Shown: positions 25,901 to 37,399, counted from the first letter of the stretch. The stretch is 64,000 nucleotides of DNA from Struthio camelus (GCF_040807025.1 NC_090953.1:23544997-23608996), one strand, 5' to 3'. Made by a program: numbers and translations. Notes: generated by a model from the sequence alone, not told the origin.

Positions 25901-27753
25901 CCGGCCCCCAGTGTGGGCCTGCTCCCCAGGCCACAGCCATGCCCAGCCCCCAGGCTCCCAGTACCAGCCCCTCCTGCCCCAAGGACTGGCCCCTCTAGCC
26001 CCCCAGCACCAGCTCCTCCAGCCCCCACAGTACCGGCCCCTCTAGCCCCCCCCAGCTCCCCCGCTACCGGCCCCTCTAGCCCCCCCAGCTCCCTGCTACC
26101 GGCCCCTCTAGACCCCCCAGCCCCCCTGCTATCGGCCCCTCTAGACCCCCCAGCTCCCCCGCTACCGGCACCTCTAGCCCTCCCAGCCCCTCTAGACCCC
26201 CCAGCTCCCCCGCTACTGGCACCTCTAGACCCCCCAGCTCCCCCGCTACCGGCCCCTCTAGACCCCCCCAGCTCCCCCACTACCGGCACCTCTAGACCCC
26301 CCAGCTCCCCCGCTACCGGCCCCTCTAGACCCCCCCAGCTCCCCCACTACCGGCACCTCTAGACCCCCCAGCTCCCCCACTACCGGCCCCTCTAGACCCC
26401 CAGCTCCCCCGCTACCGGCACCTCTAGCCCTCCCAGCTCCCCCGCTAACGCCCCCTCTAGACCCCCAGCTCCCCCGCTAACGCCCCCTCTAGCCCTCCCA
26501 GCTCCCCCGCTACCGGCCCCTCTAGACCCCCCAGCTCCCCCGCTACCGGCCCCTCTAGACCCCCCAGCTCCCCCGCTACCGGCACCTCTAGCCCTCCCAG
26601 CTCCCCCGCTAACGCCCCCTCTAGACCCCCAGCTCCCCCGTTAACGCCCCCTCTAGCCCTCCCAGCTCCCCCGCTACCGGCCCCTCTAGACCCCCCAGCT
26701 CCCCCGCTACCGGCACCTCTAGCCCTCCCAGCTCTCCCACTACCGGCCCCTCTAGCCCCCCCAGCTCCCCCGCTACCGGCCCCTCTAGCCCCCCCAGCTC
26801 CCCCGCTACCGGCCCCTCTAGCCCCCCCAGCTCCCCCGCTACCGGCCCCTCTAGACCCCCCAGCTCCCCCGCTACCGGCCCCTCTAGCCCCCCCAGCTCC
26901 CCCACTACCGGCCCCTCTAGCCCCCCCAGCTCTCCCACTACCGGCCCCTCTAGCCCCCCCAGCTCTCCCACTACCGGCCCCTCTAGCCCTCCCAGCTCCC
27001 CCGCTACCGGCTCCTCTAGCCCCCCCAGCTCCCCCGCTACCGGCCCCTCTAGACCCCCCAGCTCCCCCGCTACCGGCACCTCTAGACCCCCCAGCTCCCC
27101 CGCTACCGGCACCTCTAGACCCCCCAGCTCCCCCGCTACCGGCACCTCTAGACCCCCCAGCTCTCCCACTACCGGCACCTCTAGACCCCCCAGCTCTCCC
27201 ACTACCGGCCCCTCTAGACCCCCCCAGCTCCCCCGCTACCGGCCCCTCTAGACCCCCCAGCTCCCCCACTACCGGCACCTCTAGCCCCCCCAGCTCTCCC
27301 ACTACCGGCCCCTCCAGCCCCCCCAATTCCCCCGCTACCGGCCCCTCCAGCCCCTCAGCTCCCCCACTACCGGCCCCTCTAGACCCCCCAGCTCCCCCGC
27401 TACCGGCCCCTCTAGACCCCCCAGCTCCCCCGCTACCGGCCCCTCTAGACCCCCCAGCTCCCCCGCTACCGGCCCCTCTAGACCCCCCAGCTCCGTCCCC
27501 AGGACTCTCCCCGGTACCGGCCCCTCCAGCCCCCCAGCTCCCCCGCTACCGGCACCTCCTTCCCCCCAACTCCGTCCGCAGGACTCTCCCCGGTACCGGC
27601 CCCTCCAGTCCCCAGTTCCCCCAGTACCACCTCTCCCAGCATCCCCCAACTCCCCCGGTACCGGCTGCTCCGACTTCCCCCAGTACCGCCCCCCCAGCCC
27701 CCCCCCCCAGGGCGGCCCCTCCCCCCCCAAGCCGAGGCGAGCGGGGCCGTTAC
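22995..27753 (-). other. ARID3B: ARID3B intron 1 (5'-leader intron)
   Basis: The intron is inferred from the acceptor at 22995 and a candidate donor GAG|GTAACG at 27754/27753 in the CpG-rich promoter region. The left part (23000-25600) is ordinary AT-rich sequence without recognised features. The right part (25.6-27.7 kb) is C-rich on the plus strand and is dominated by the 33-bp minisatellite. The donor position is a prediction. Confidence 0.55.
25985..27690. repeat. 33-bp G-rich minisatellite, about 45 copies
   Basis: The unit on the plus strand is CCGGCCCCTCTAGACC followed by CCCCAGCTCCCCCGCTA, 33 bases in all. The regular core runs about 26030-27510. Variants are limited: CCGGC/CCGGCA, TAGA/TAGC, CGCTA/CACTA, CTAACG for CTACCG, and C6/C7 length changes. 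Diverged units flank the core on both sides and share GGTACCGGCCCC. On the minus strand, the ARID3B sense, each unit carries G-runs of four, five and six, giving strong G-quadruplex and R-loop potential. Because 33 is divisible by three, open frames persist for hundreds of codons (an 11-residue LEGPVAGELGG-like repeat on the minus strand). These are not evidence of a protein. Confidence 0.95.
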
Positions 27754-27930
27754 CTCCGCGGGGGCGCGGGACCAGGCCGCCGCCGCCGCCCGTGAGCAAC
27801 CACCTCAGCCCCGCCCGCGGCGCGCCCCCCCCCGCCGCGCCGCGCGCCGCGCCGCCCCTCCTCAGCCCGGCCGGAAACGGGGTGCGGAGGCGAGCGAGGA
27901 GGCGGCGCCCGGCAACGGAAACGCCCACCC
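27754..27930 (-). other. ARID3B: Predicted non-coding first exon of ARID3B
   Basis: A good donor on the minus strand (GCGGAG|GTAACGG) lies in the CpG-rich island, and ARID3B in mammals has an untranslated first exon. The upstream boundary is only approximate, since no TATA or initiator can be assigned. Transcript data would be needed to place it. Confidence 0.4.
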
Positions 27931-28060
27931 CACTTCCGGGTACGGCTCCGGCGGAAGGAAACACCGCCCACCCGGAAACGGCTGGGAAAGGGGGGCGGGA
28001 CTACGGGCTGCCGGGAGCCAACCAAACGGCGGCGCGAGAGAGAGGCTTCCGGTTCCGGGG

Positions 28061-28070
28061 CTATAAAAGG
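28061..28070 (+). promoter_or_regulatory. TATA box of the type 5 actin gene
   Basis: CTATAAAAGG lies about 30 bp upstream of a plausible start near 28094. The ten bases differ from an SRF CArG box (CC, six A/T, GG) at only one position. The original chicken type 5 gene was reported with an atypical box instead. Confidence 0.75.
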
Positions 28071-28093
28071 GGACGCGCGGGGCTGGGCTGGGC

Positions 28094-28133
28094 AGTTGCT
28101 GCTGAGGTGCCGCCGGGAGGCTGCGGGGCACAG
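28094..28133 (+). other. Type 5 actin non-coding exon 1
   Basis: The start is placed from the TATA box. The end is placed at CAG|GTGGGG (28133/28134), the better of two candidate donors; the other is GAG|GTGCCG, about 25 bp upstream. No ATG is present. The family is known to have one intron in the 5' leader. Confidence 0.55.
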
Positions 28134-29803
<1,670 letters not shown>

Positions 29804-30285
29804 AGGGACTGCTGGCAGTCACTGGTGGCCTTTGAGGGCCTCGCTTGCTAGTATGTGTGTCAGGGCAAATGTGGGAGTAGTTGTTGCAAACTTGTCCTTG
29901 GGGAGCTCTTCCTTCATGTTGGACCAGTATTGTTTCACTGTTACTTATCTTATGTTTTTAATTAACTTGTTAAGGTACTGTGTAGTAACATACCATGTGT
30001 ATCTTAATGGCCCTACTACAATTTGACCAGTTTGTGACTAGAGTTTACTAGTACTAGTGGAAAGAAAAATAGCAACCTTTTAGGCTGTAGTTCTCCTGTG
30101 GCTGACTAGTTCATCCTCCTCATCGCTATATGCCTTCTGGGGCTTGAAACTAGACAAAGGGTGGTTCACTTATCACATGTAACACTGATAAATGATACTA
30201 AAGTAGACTTGTCACCTTTAGGCTTGTCACAACTGACTTCTTTGTAGGAAAACTAATAAACTTCTGAGTCTTAAAGCTATAAAAG
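29804..30285 (+). terminator. Type 5 actin 3' untranslated region and poly(A) signal
   Basis: After TAA at 29801-29803 an A/T-rich trailer of about 480 bases ends at AATAAA (30255-30260). A T-rich, GT-containing downstream element follows at about 30288. There is no genomic poly(A) tail, which argues against a recent processed copy. Confidence 0.75.
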
Positions 30286-31189
30286 CTTGTTTTACTTCCT
30301 TTCAGGATGAGCTCTTGATCTCCCTGCTACTGAGTACTGCGTAATGTGAGTTTTTGTGTAATGTGAGTTTTGGACTCAAACCTGGATTGTTGCTGTCTGC
30401 AACAATGTAAAGTCTAAACAAGTCTAAAATTTAGAAAACTAAATTTAGGGAAACACTAGATAGTGTTGTGGTACCTTTTAAAGCCAGCTGTGCTTGCCTT
30501 GTGCTGTGCAGACCATTTTAAGAACTGTTAAGTAGGAAAACTTGACTGGTATGTGGCTTGTGCAGCCTTTCTGTACTTTCATGGTAACTTGGTTTTTTTT
30601 AGAACATAAACAGCTCTTCTCGTCAGAAAAGCTGGTACATTGGCACAGGTTTTAGGGATCAGAGGAATAGCTTGCCCTTTTTTGGGAGAAGGCAACAAGA
30701 TGAAGAAGCAAACATTAGTGAAGCTTTCTCAGGCGCATGCAGCTCTGGGAAGCTGGTCATTCTGCTCTAGGAGGTTGTCCAAGGTGCCTAGAGAAACTTA
30801 CTTCTGAAGAAAAGTTTGGGGTGGGATGGTAGATACCTCTTTAAATAGCCTTAATGCAAAGGCATGCTATGTCCTCCTACTTCTTGATGTAAGAAGTGAA
30901 GGGGCAGGTCGTGCAAAGATATGTTCAAGCATAGCCCCATGGACTTCTGACCTCTCACAGTAAGCTGTCCCCTGCCTAAGCTTGCTCTTGTGAGGTTTTT
31001 TTGGGAATAAGCTGCTCCTCCTTGCCGGCTCAGGTTCTGTAGTTCACCCTCTTCTCTCAGATGTGTGCCACATCAACCAGCCTTTCTGCTTCTGTGTTCC
31101 ACGTTTTCCTGCTGAAACGGGTGGTCGCAGCTTTTGGCTCTGTCAAATAACAGAACGGGCGGGTAGCTTCCCTGTGGTTAGTGCCATGG
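30286..31189. other. Intergenic spacer between actin and UBL7
   Basis: About 0.9 kb of sequence with no recognised gene, RNA or repeat. A CTTTCAG at 30300 and short frames carry no support. Confidence 0.6.
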
Positions 31190-31990
31190 GGGTCCTTTCC
31201 GGCTCCTGGGCGAGGAGGCGGGAAGGGTCCTGGCTGCCCTGAAAGCTCAAGGGAGGCGGAGGGGCCGGGGGAGGCCGGGCCCCGCTGAGGCCTCCGGCCG
31301 CTGGGGCGGGCCGCGGCTGTTGCCTTCCCCGCCGGGGGGGGGGGGGGCCAGGGCCGGGGCTCCGCCCCCCCGCTCCCGCCTTTAAACCCCCAGCCGCCCG
31401 CTCATTGGCTCTCTCGCGCACGTCGTCGACGGCTCCACCAATCGGCAGCCGGCTCCGCGCTGCTCTCCCCCGGCGGACTCTCTTTCCCAGGATGCACCGC
31501 GCAGCACCGCCCCACACTTCCGCTTCCGGCGTGACGCGGGGAGGCGCCGGGCGGGCTCGGGCGCTGCGGTGGGTGGTGCGGGGCCGGGGCCGGGGCCGGG
31601 GGCTGGCTCGGGGCCTGGTCTCGGGGGTCGGGGCTGGGCTGGGCTGGGACAGGGGCCTAGCGTGGGGGACGGGGCTGCGCTGAGCGGTGGGGCTGGCGCT
31701 GCTCAGGCCTCTCGCTGTGCAGCTGTGGGTCCCGTGCCCTTCCCCGGCATCCCTGCGCCGAGGAGCGGCGTGAGCCCCAGTGCTTGTTTCCTCGTCCTGG
31801 AGCTCCTGGGGCCGGAGGCTGGCCTGGGCGTCGCTGCGGAGGCGTCTGCCGGGGGTACCGGCAGCGGTCTTGCTTCCTTGTCCCTTGGCGTCTCCCTTTC
31901 CTGTTCTGGGTGTTGTGGCTGGCGGAGATGCTTTTTGCCTTACCTCTGCCTTACCAGATGCGGTGGTCGTGGCTTAAGACTCAGGGAGGG
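31190..31990 (+). promoter_or_regulatory. UBL7: UBL7 CpG-rich promoter and probable non-coding first exon
   Basis: A GC- and CG-dense stretch without a clear TATA box. It contains an inverted CCAAT (ATTGG, 31404-31408) and a direct CCAAT (31438-31442) 34 bp apart. A ZNF143-like TTTCCCAGGATGCA lies at 31483-31496, and an ETS-like CTTCCGG followed by GTGACGC lies near 31523. The untranslated first exon should end at one of several GT donors, for example GCTGCG|GTGGGT near 31567, and splice to 32134. The exact exon cannot be fixed from sequence alone. Confidence 0.65.
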
Positions 31991-32139
31991 ACCTCAAAAG
32001 CGTCGCTGAGTTTTGGTCAGGCCTTGTGTTAGCTTCCTGTGTGCACGCCAGCAAAGGCGAGGCCAGTGAATTTAAACGGTGTCTGACTGACCGGAAGAGA
32101 ATTTCGCTTTGGTTTATTTTCTTCCCTTTACAGAGCTTC

Positions 32140-32163
32140 ATGGATGAGATGTTGGCTTTCTGA
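32140..32163 (+). promoter_or_regulatory. UBL7: UBL7 upstream ORF (7 codons plus stop)
   Basis: In the leader part of the exon starting at 32134, ATG at 32140 opens Met-Asp-Glu-Met-Leu-Ala-Phe and stops at TGA 32161-32163. The main ATG at 32194 is 30 bases further on, with A at -3. A short uORF this close usually lowers, or makes conditional, translation of the main frame. Confidence 0.7.
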
Positions 32164-32193
32164 CGCTCGTTTCCATTAAGTGACAAAGCAGAA

Positions 32194-32377
32194 ATGTCCC
32201 TGTCAGAGTGGCACATTGCAGTGAAGCTGGCAGATCAGCCGCTGGCTCCCAAATCCATCTTGCGCCTGCCAGAGACGGAGCTTGGAGAATGCCCACTCGG
32301 TGGATGCAGCATCTCTTACCTGAAGCAACTGATCACTGGAAAACTGCAGGAGTCTGTCCCAGACCCTGAACTCATTG
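32194..32377 (+). CDS. UBL7: UBL7 coding exon 1
   Basis: Encodes residues 1-61, starting MSLSEWHIAVKLADQ, the first half of the ubiquitin-like domain. The acceptor is CCCTTTACAG before 32134 and the donor is ATTG|GTAAGG. Phase 1 out. Confidence 0.96.
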
Positions 32378-33524
32378 GTAAGGACCTGCATGGCTCATGT
32401 CAAAGGCCGATCGCAGGGACCGTGTTTAAGTTAGCAGTATGAAGCAGTAGTTCTAACTGTTCTTTTTCCAGCAATAAGCAGCTTGGTAATGCTAGGTTAA
32501 TTATATGCGACTCATTTGCCGTCCTCTCACGAAAAAGGGTTCAGATGATACCAAAGTAATGTCTTACTGCAGAAACTTGGATCAAGCGTCAATAGAATTT
32601 TAGACAGTTTTTTTTTTGTCTTCTTTTAAACTCCTCGTTGTCTCCTCTTCGCCCAAAGTCTTATCTCATCTGGTTATGCTGAGAGCTTTACTCAAAGCCC
32701 ATGGGTGTAAGGGAGCACCTTCCTCTTCCACTCTCCTGGGGCACACATCACCACTGACCCCTCACGTGCAGCAGCTTTGCTCCTGTGTTTTGGTGGGAAG
32801 AGGAAGCGTTCTGGTCAGTGCGAAAGGGCCTGCCTTCCCCCCTTTATCTCCTGAATGGTGCTGGGACACAGGCATGTCATACTATTCCTGGTGGCGGTGC
32901 TGTTGGGCTGATGGGGAGAACTGGCACAGCGGGGGAGCATGACATGGGCTCAGAGCTAGTTCTGGAGACTCTGCCGTGCTGCTGCAGTCGTAGTATCTCG
33001 TGGTTTTGATGGCGTATGTTCCAGCGTTGGCTTGGAATTGCATGCTCCTGCCATGTCAGTGTGCTGCCCCTCACTACGAGGAAGCTTTAGGAAGATTTTT
33101 CTTCTAGTGGTTGAAAAAATTTCTGTGTATAGCCTCTAAAGGCCGAGTCAAAAGGTGTTCTGTAAGTGCTAGTTGTTAGGCATTAAATCACCGTTATTTT
33201 TCAGGTTTGTCCATAGGAAATCGTTTGGCAGGGCTTGCTAATACAAACCTGTCCTTATTATGAGATCTCTGCATGTGATGCAAAGCAGAACTCTGTGAGA
33301 GAACAGGTTCTCCAGATGGTGTGGTTATGCAGGGGCAGGCAGGGTTGTCACCTTCTGCACAGTTCGGCTCTGTGACTTCCCTGTGTTCCAGTGCGCAAGG
33401 CCTGGTGCTGCTGAACCAGTTGTAGCAGCTACACGTGCAGAGCAGTAACCTCTGTACAGCTCCCAGTTCTTAAAGGCCACAGGACCATTTTGGGTGTGCT
33501 GTAGCTGTTTGCTGTCTCTCGTAG
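32378..33524 (+). other. UBL7: UBL7 intron 1 of the coding region
   Basis: A 1.1-kb GT-AG intron. The open frames inside it (such as 32616-32942) are short and unsupported, and no repeat is evident. Confidence 0.8.
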
Positions 33525-33644
33525 ATCTGATCTACTGTGGCCGTAAGCTGAGGGATGACCAAACGCTTGATTTTTATGGCATCCAGTCTGGCTCCACTGT
33601 TCATGTCCTGCGCAAGTCCTGGCCTGAGCCTGATCAGAAACCAG
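33525..33644 (+). CDS. UBL7: UBL7 coding exon 2
   Basis: Encodes residues 62-101, from DLIYCGRKLRDDQTLDFYGI through VLRKSWPEPDQKP, completing the ubiquitin-like domain. The acceptor is CTCTCGTAG and the donor CCAG|GTGAGG. Confidence 0.96.
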
Positions 33645-34204
33645 GTGAGGTGGAGACAGTGTGGGATAACCTTTAGGTCTCCTTGGGGTGTGTTTGGTGC
33701 AGGTCCCTTGGGACGGAGGAACGACTTCTCTTGTGATCTGTTTCTGGGAGGCAGGTGTGGGATTTGGAGGAGAGACACTTGCAACTGATCTGTGCTCTTG
33801 TGCTGGAACTCACCGTTTCTAATAGCAGCAAATGGGCATTAAGTTTTCTTGCTGGTGGGAGAGTTAAGGAAGGAGCCATGTGATGTGAAGAGCAAATTTT
33901 CCCTCCTTAATTGAACTGTGGTCAATTTTAGGGTGTTGCCAGTGAACCAGAAACAAAGTGACTGATTACTCCGGCTCCAGGGGTGCGTAGGCTTGTGCGT
34001 GCTCCTAGTCTGCCAAGCTGTAGAATAAAATGGGCTAGTTTAAAGTTCTTGATTCAACCCCTTTCCTTTTGTACGTGTAGGAGGGCACATGTCTATATAT
34101 TTGTGTGTCTGGAAACTGGGAGCGGTCCAGGGACCTTGTAAAATGGCTAATAAAGCTGACTGAGAAAGAGAGAATGATGTTTTGTTTTGTTGTTTTCCCT
34201 TCAG
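33645..34204 (+). other. UBL7: UBL7 intron 2
   Basis: A 560-nt GT-AG intron with nothing else recognised. Confidence 0.8.
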
Positions 34205-34287
34205 AGCCTGTAGATAAGGTGGCAGCAGTGCGGGAGTTCCGGGTCCTTCACACTGCCCTGCATAGCAGTCCTGCCTACAGAGATGCA
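34205..34287 (+). CDS. UBL7: UBL7 coding exon 3
   Basis: Encodes residues 102-129 (EPVDKVAAVREFRVLHTALH, then SSPAYRDA). The acceptor is TTTTCCCTTCAG and the donor GCA|GTGAGT. Phase 0 out. Confidence 0.96.
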
Positions 34288-34408
34288 GTGAGTGAGGCTT
34301 CATACTTTACCTTCTTGGTGTCTTTCATCTGTTCCCTGTCTGTGAAGAGGGAATCCGTGAGTAGAGCCTTTGTGTGACGCTGCTGATCCATTCTGATTTT
34401 TCTGGCAG

Positions 34409-34493
34409 GTCTTCAAAATGCTGGGGAACAAGGAATCACTGGATCAGATCATTGTAGCTACTCCCGGCCTCAGCAGTGACCCTGTCGCTTTGG
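34409..34493 (+). CDS. UBL7: UBL7 coding exon 4
   Basis: Encodes residues 130-157 (VFKMLGNKESLDQIIVATPG then LSSDPVAL). The acceptor is TTTTTCTGGCAG and the donor TTGG|GTGAGT. Confidence 0.96.
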
Positions 34494-35198
34494 GTGAGTC
34501 TAAAAGTGATCCAGAGGATCTGAAGAAAGCTAAATGAAGATGGTCAGTGTTTAATTTACGATGTGAAGAAGGGAGAGAGCACTTTTCTCTGGAGAAAGTG
34601 CCTTTTCTCTTTCTTCGTGCAGCATAAGAGTGCCTGCTCAGGCAGGAGTCAGTTATACTCTGCTGATCTGTAGTAATGTTCGGGGAAGGACGTTAACTTT
34701 AGGAGAAGCAGAGAATATAGAGATGAAGGGAGAGCAGTAGGGAATGGGTGCTCTTTCCTGCTGCAAAGTGTTGCAAAAACGTTTGTTAAATCTCAGCCTT
34801 GCTTGTGTTGACCCAGAGAGTTATTAGCCTTTTTGCACATTGCCATGAGAGAGGTGGAATGTGGGATGCAGTCACAACCTCTCACAGCGAGCAGCCGGTT
34901 GGGGTGAGCTGGATACCAGACGTGATTGTGCCCTTAAGGAAGAGCTGTTTGTTCCAAAATACAGCCTGTGAGATCTGCTGGAAAAGCCCTGCCCCTTGGG
35001 TGTGTGGTGGTGATGTGGAGTCTCTCCAGAGAGAAGTGGCAGGTTTTGGAGAGAACAATAATAGGGTATTTATGGTGTCTGCTAATGACTCAGTTCCTGA
35101 AATACAATTTTTCTGTTTTTCTCATGGTTCTTGTTCAACTGGCTCCTGTGTCTCTTGTATCCTGTCTCTTACTTGTTGTGTTTCCTGGTCCTTCCCAG
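34494..35198 (+). other. UBL7: UBL7 intron 4
   Basis: A 705-nt GT-AG intron. A 153-codon frame beginning at 34799 runs across it into the next exon only by chance. Confidence 0.8.
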
Positions 35199-35256
35199 GA
35201 GTCCTGCAGGACAAGGATCTCTTTTCAGTGTTTGCAGATCCCAACATGCTGGACAC
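35199..35256 (+). CDS. UBL7: UBL7 coding exon 5
   Basis: A 58-nt exon encoding GVLQDKDLFSVFADPNMLD and part of Thr. The acceptor is CCTTCCCAG and the donor GACAC|GTAAGT. Confidence 0.95.
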
Positions 35257-35898
35257 GTAAGTTTGTGTGAGCTGGTACAGTGGCTAAGCAATGCCTGTGT
35301 TGTGCTGTGGCATAAGCTGCTTTTCCCTGGGTGGAAGAGAAAGTTCTGCTCCTGCCTGCCAGTACAGATACACCAAGCCAGAGATTCAGGGTAGGACCCT
35401 TCTTCCTCAGCAACAGAAAAGAGGGAGCTGATGCTTTGCTTAGGTGTTTGATATGCATCTACCTCCACTATTGGATAAACCGAAGGATATTTTGAGAGAT
35501 GGGGCCATCCTTACATCCAGACCATGGGTTCAAATCCGGATATGGTTGCTCACAGCAGAAGGTTGTTCCCTTGAGAGCCTATTGGAGATGTGTAAAATGG
35601 GATGGTCTACATGAGATCAAGGAGCTGCAGCTTCTCTAGCTTTCATATCCAGGCTCTTGCCAATGGCAGTTCCCCAGAGGCTGTGAATAGGAATGGAGGG
35701 AACATGACCCTTGTGTGTGGGGCTTGCCTGGGAGTTGGGAGGGTGTTGTCACTGGATAGCCAAAGGCAGGATCTGAGGTGCTGCATGGCCAGCAGGAATG
35801 ATTCTGCCATTGCTGTCATGAGTTTTGTGCCAGTATCGAGATGATGCTTTCGTAGCTTCCCTTCACGTGTGATTCATTCTTCCATTCCATCTCTCCAG
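35257..35898 (+). other. UBL7: UBL7 intron 5 with a MIR-like SINE relic
   Basis: A 642-nt GT-AG intron. Its middle part carries the SINE remnant listed separately. Confidence 0.8.
35495..35612 (+). mobile_element. MIR-like (CORE-type) SINE relic
   Basis: The order of blocks follows the MIR family consensus. A GGGGCCA..CAGACC..TGGGTTCAAATCC stretch contains a tRNA-like B box. It is followed by GCTCACA, a gapped CCTTGAGAGCCT region, and then GTAAAATGGGAT, close to the MIR GTAAAATGGGGAT. The copy is diverged and shortened. The assignment is by eye against the remembered consensus. Confidence 0.5.
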
Positions 35899-36032
35899 GC
35901 TTATTCCTGCTCACCCAGCTCTTGTGAATGCCATTGTCCTTGTTCTGCACTCAGTAGCCGGCAGCACCCCCCTCCCAGCCCCAGAGGCATCCTCCCGAAG
36001 CATGTCCTCTGGCTCCTACCGGGATATGCCAG
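35899..36032 (+). CDS. UBL7: UBL7 coding exon 6
   Basis: Encodes residues 177-221 (LIPAHPALVNAIVLVLHSVA, then a Ser/Pro-rich stretch ending SYRDMP). The acceptor is CATCTCTCCAG and the donor CCAG|GTACGT. Confidence 0.96.
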
Positions 36033-36494
36033 GTACGTTCACCCTTCATACACACAGTTGTGTAGGGAACCTTCAGAGATGTGCTGCAGATTTGCAGACA
36101 AGTTTGTGCTGTACTGACACCTGGTCATTCCCAGGCTGGAAGAAAAAGTTTTGAATTCTTGAGCTGGGAATGTTCATTGTCATTTGATGGATTTTGCCCT
36201 GAGTGTGAGACTCATCTGGTCCGTTTCTTTCTCGGAGCCTCTCCCAAGTGAGTCTCTACGATGACTGTTGGTAGCAGAGTGTTTGGCTTCTGTCATGTGC
36301 AGACAGTGTGCCTGAGCTGTCTTCCACTGACCTGTTGTGTACGGGCTTGCTGCTGCTGAGGCCTCCCTCCTAACCAGCACTTTAGCTGGAGCTGAGCCAG
36401 GCCACATGGCCAAGGATCATGGGATCCTCATTTGGTCCTTAATTCCTGCCGGCGCCCAGTTTTTTGCGTCTGTTTATTTTCCTTTCTTTTGCAG
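36033..36494 (+). other. UBL7: UBL7 intron 6
   Basis: A 462-nt GT-AG intron with nothing else recognised. Confidence 0.8.
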
Positions 36495-36544
36495 GTGGCT
36501 TTCTGTTTGAAGGTCTCTCAGATGAAGAAGATGACTTTCACCAG
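36495..36544 (+). CDS. UBL7: UBL7 coding exon 7
   Basis: A 50-nt exon encoding GGFLFEGLSDEEDDFHQ, a conserved acidic-aromatic motif. The acceptor is CTTTTGCAG and the donor CAG|GTAACT. Human has Pro-Asn where this reads Gln-Ser across the junction. Confidence 0.94.
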
Positions 36545-37231
36545 GTAACTGGGCAAGTATGGGTGGAGCAGCTGTTTGGGACTTGCAATATGGGTTCAAC
36601 TCATGGCCCTTAAAGACTCCAGTGGCTTTCTGTCTTCCTCTTGTGAACATCATGAGCCTGTCTGGCTCTGAAGGATGTTGTGAACACATCGGTGACTGAG
36701 AGATGCTTGGATGCTGTTCGTGTTGGGCACTGTTTGAGTGCTGAGGTAGGAGCACAAGGGAGGAAAGCAGAGGTACAACCCAAAGCGTAGCACTTGTCCT
36801 CAGAGTACACATCTTAAATTCATGCTGAGCCAGAACTGGGTACAGATGAGAAACATGGGATCCTTGGTCTCTGTCCTTCTACTGCAACACGTGGAGATTT
36901 TCTCTCAAAAGGACAAAATGTTTTGTAGGAGACATTAAATATTTAAGCAGAAAAGAATGCCTGTCAACAGCTATTTGTTTTATTACTGGCTAATAACACT
37001 GTTTTTAAGCTGGTGAATGGTACATTAGAAGGTTTACTGCCAGTTTCTGCAGCCTTGTAAGAGCTGAGTTTGGGGGAAAAAGCGTGCCTGATTGTCCTGT
37101 GTGTTTGTTTTCTGAAAGCTCTGCGCTTGAAAAAGTCAAGTGCTGTAGGGAGGGGATCCCTGGGAATAAGCAGGTGAGCCGTATTCTACTGGGACACAGA
37201 CACCAAAATTGGAGTTTTTTCCTCCACGCAG
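36545..37231 (+). other. UBL7: UBL7 intron 7
   Basis: A 687-nt GT-AG intron with nothing else recognised. Confidence 0.8.
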
Positions 37232-37399
37232 AGCACAAGATCCACACCGTCCAGCAGTGCTTCTGGTTCCCGCCCAGCTTCCCTTGGCTACTCTGGAGCT
37301 GCTGGACCCCGGCCAATCACCCAGAGCGAGCTGGCGACTGCTCTGGCACTGGCTAGCACCCCAGAGAGCAGCTCCCACACGCCTACTCCTGGCACCCAG
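37232..37399 (+). CDS. UBL7: UBL7 coding exon 8
   Basis: Encodes residues 239-294, a Ser/Thr/Pro-rich region containing RPASLGYSGAAGPRPITQSE and LATALALASTPESSSHTPTP. The acceptor is TTTTTTCCTCCACGCAG and the donor CAG|GTACAA. Confidence 0.96.

Noticed and set aside
25709-27326. Long Pro-rich (plus) and Gly-rich (minus) open frames of up to 289 codons
   Set aside because: They are produced by a 33-bp tandem repeat whose unit is divisible by three. All frames give simple repeats, no start context or splice sites support them, and C6/C7 variation keeps changing the frame.
25985-27690. CRISPR-like regular repeats
   Set aside because: The units are contiguous with no unique spacers, and the context is a vertebrate intron.
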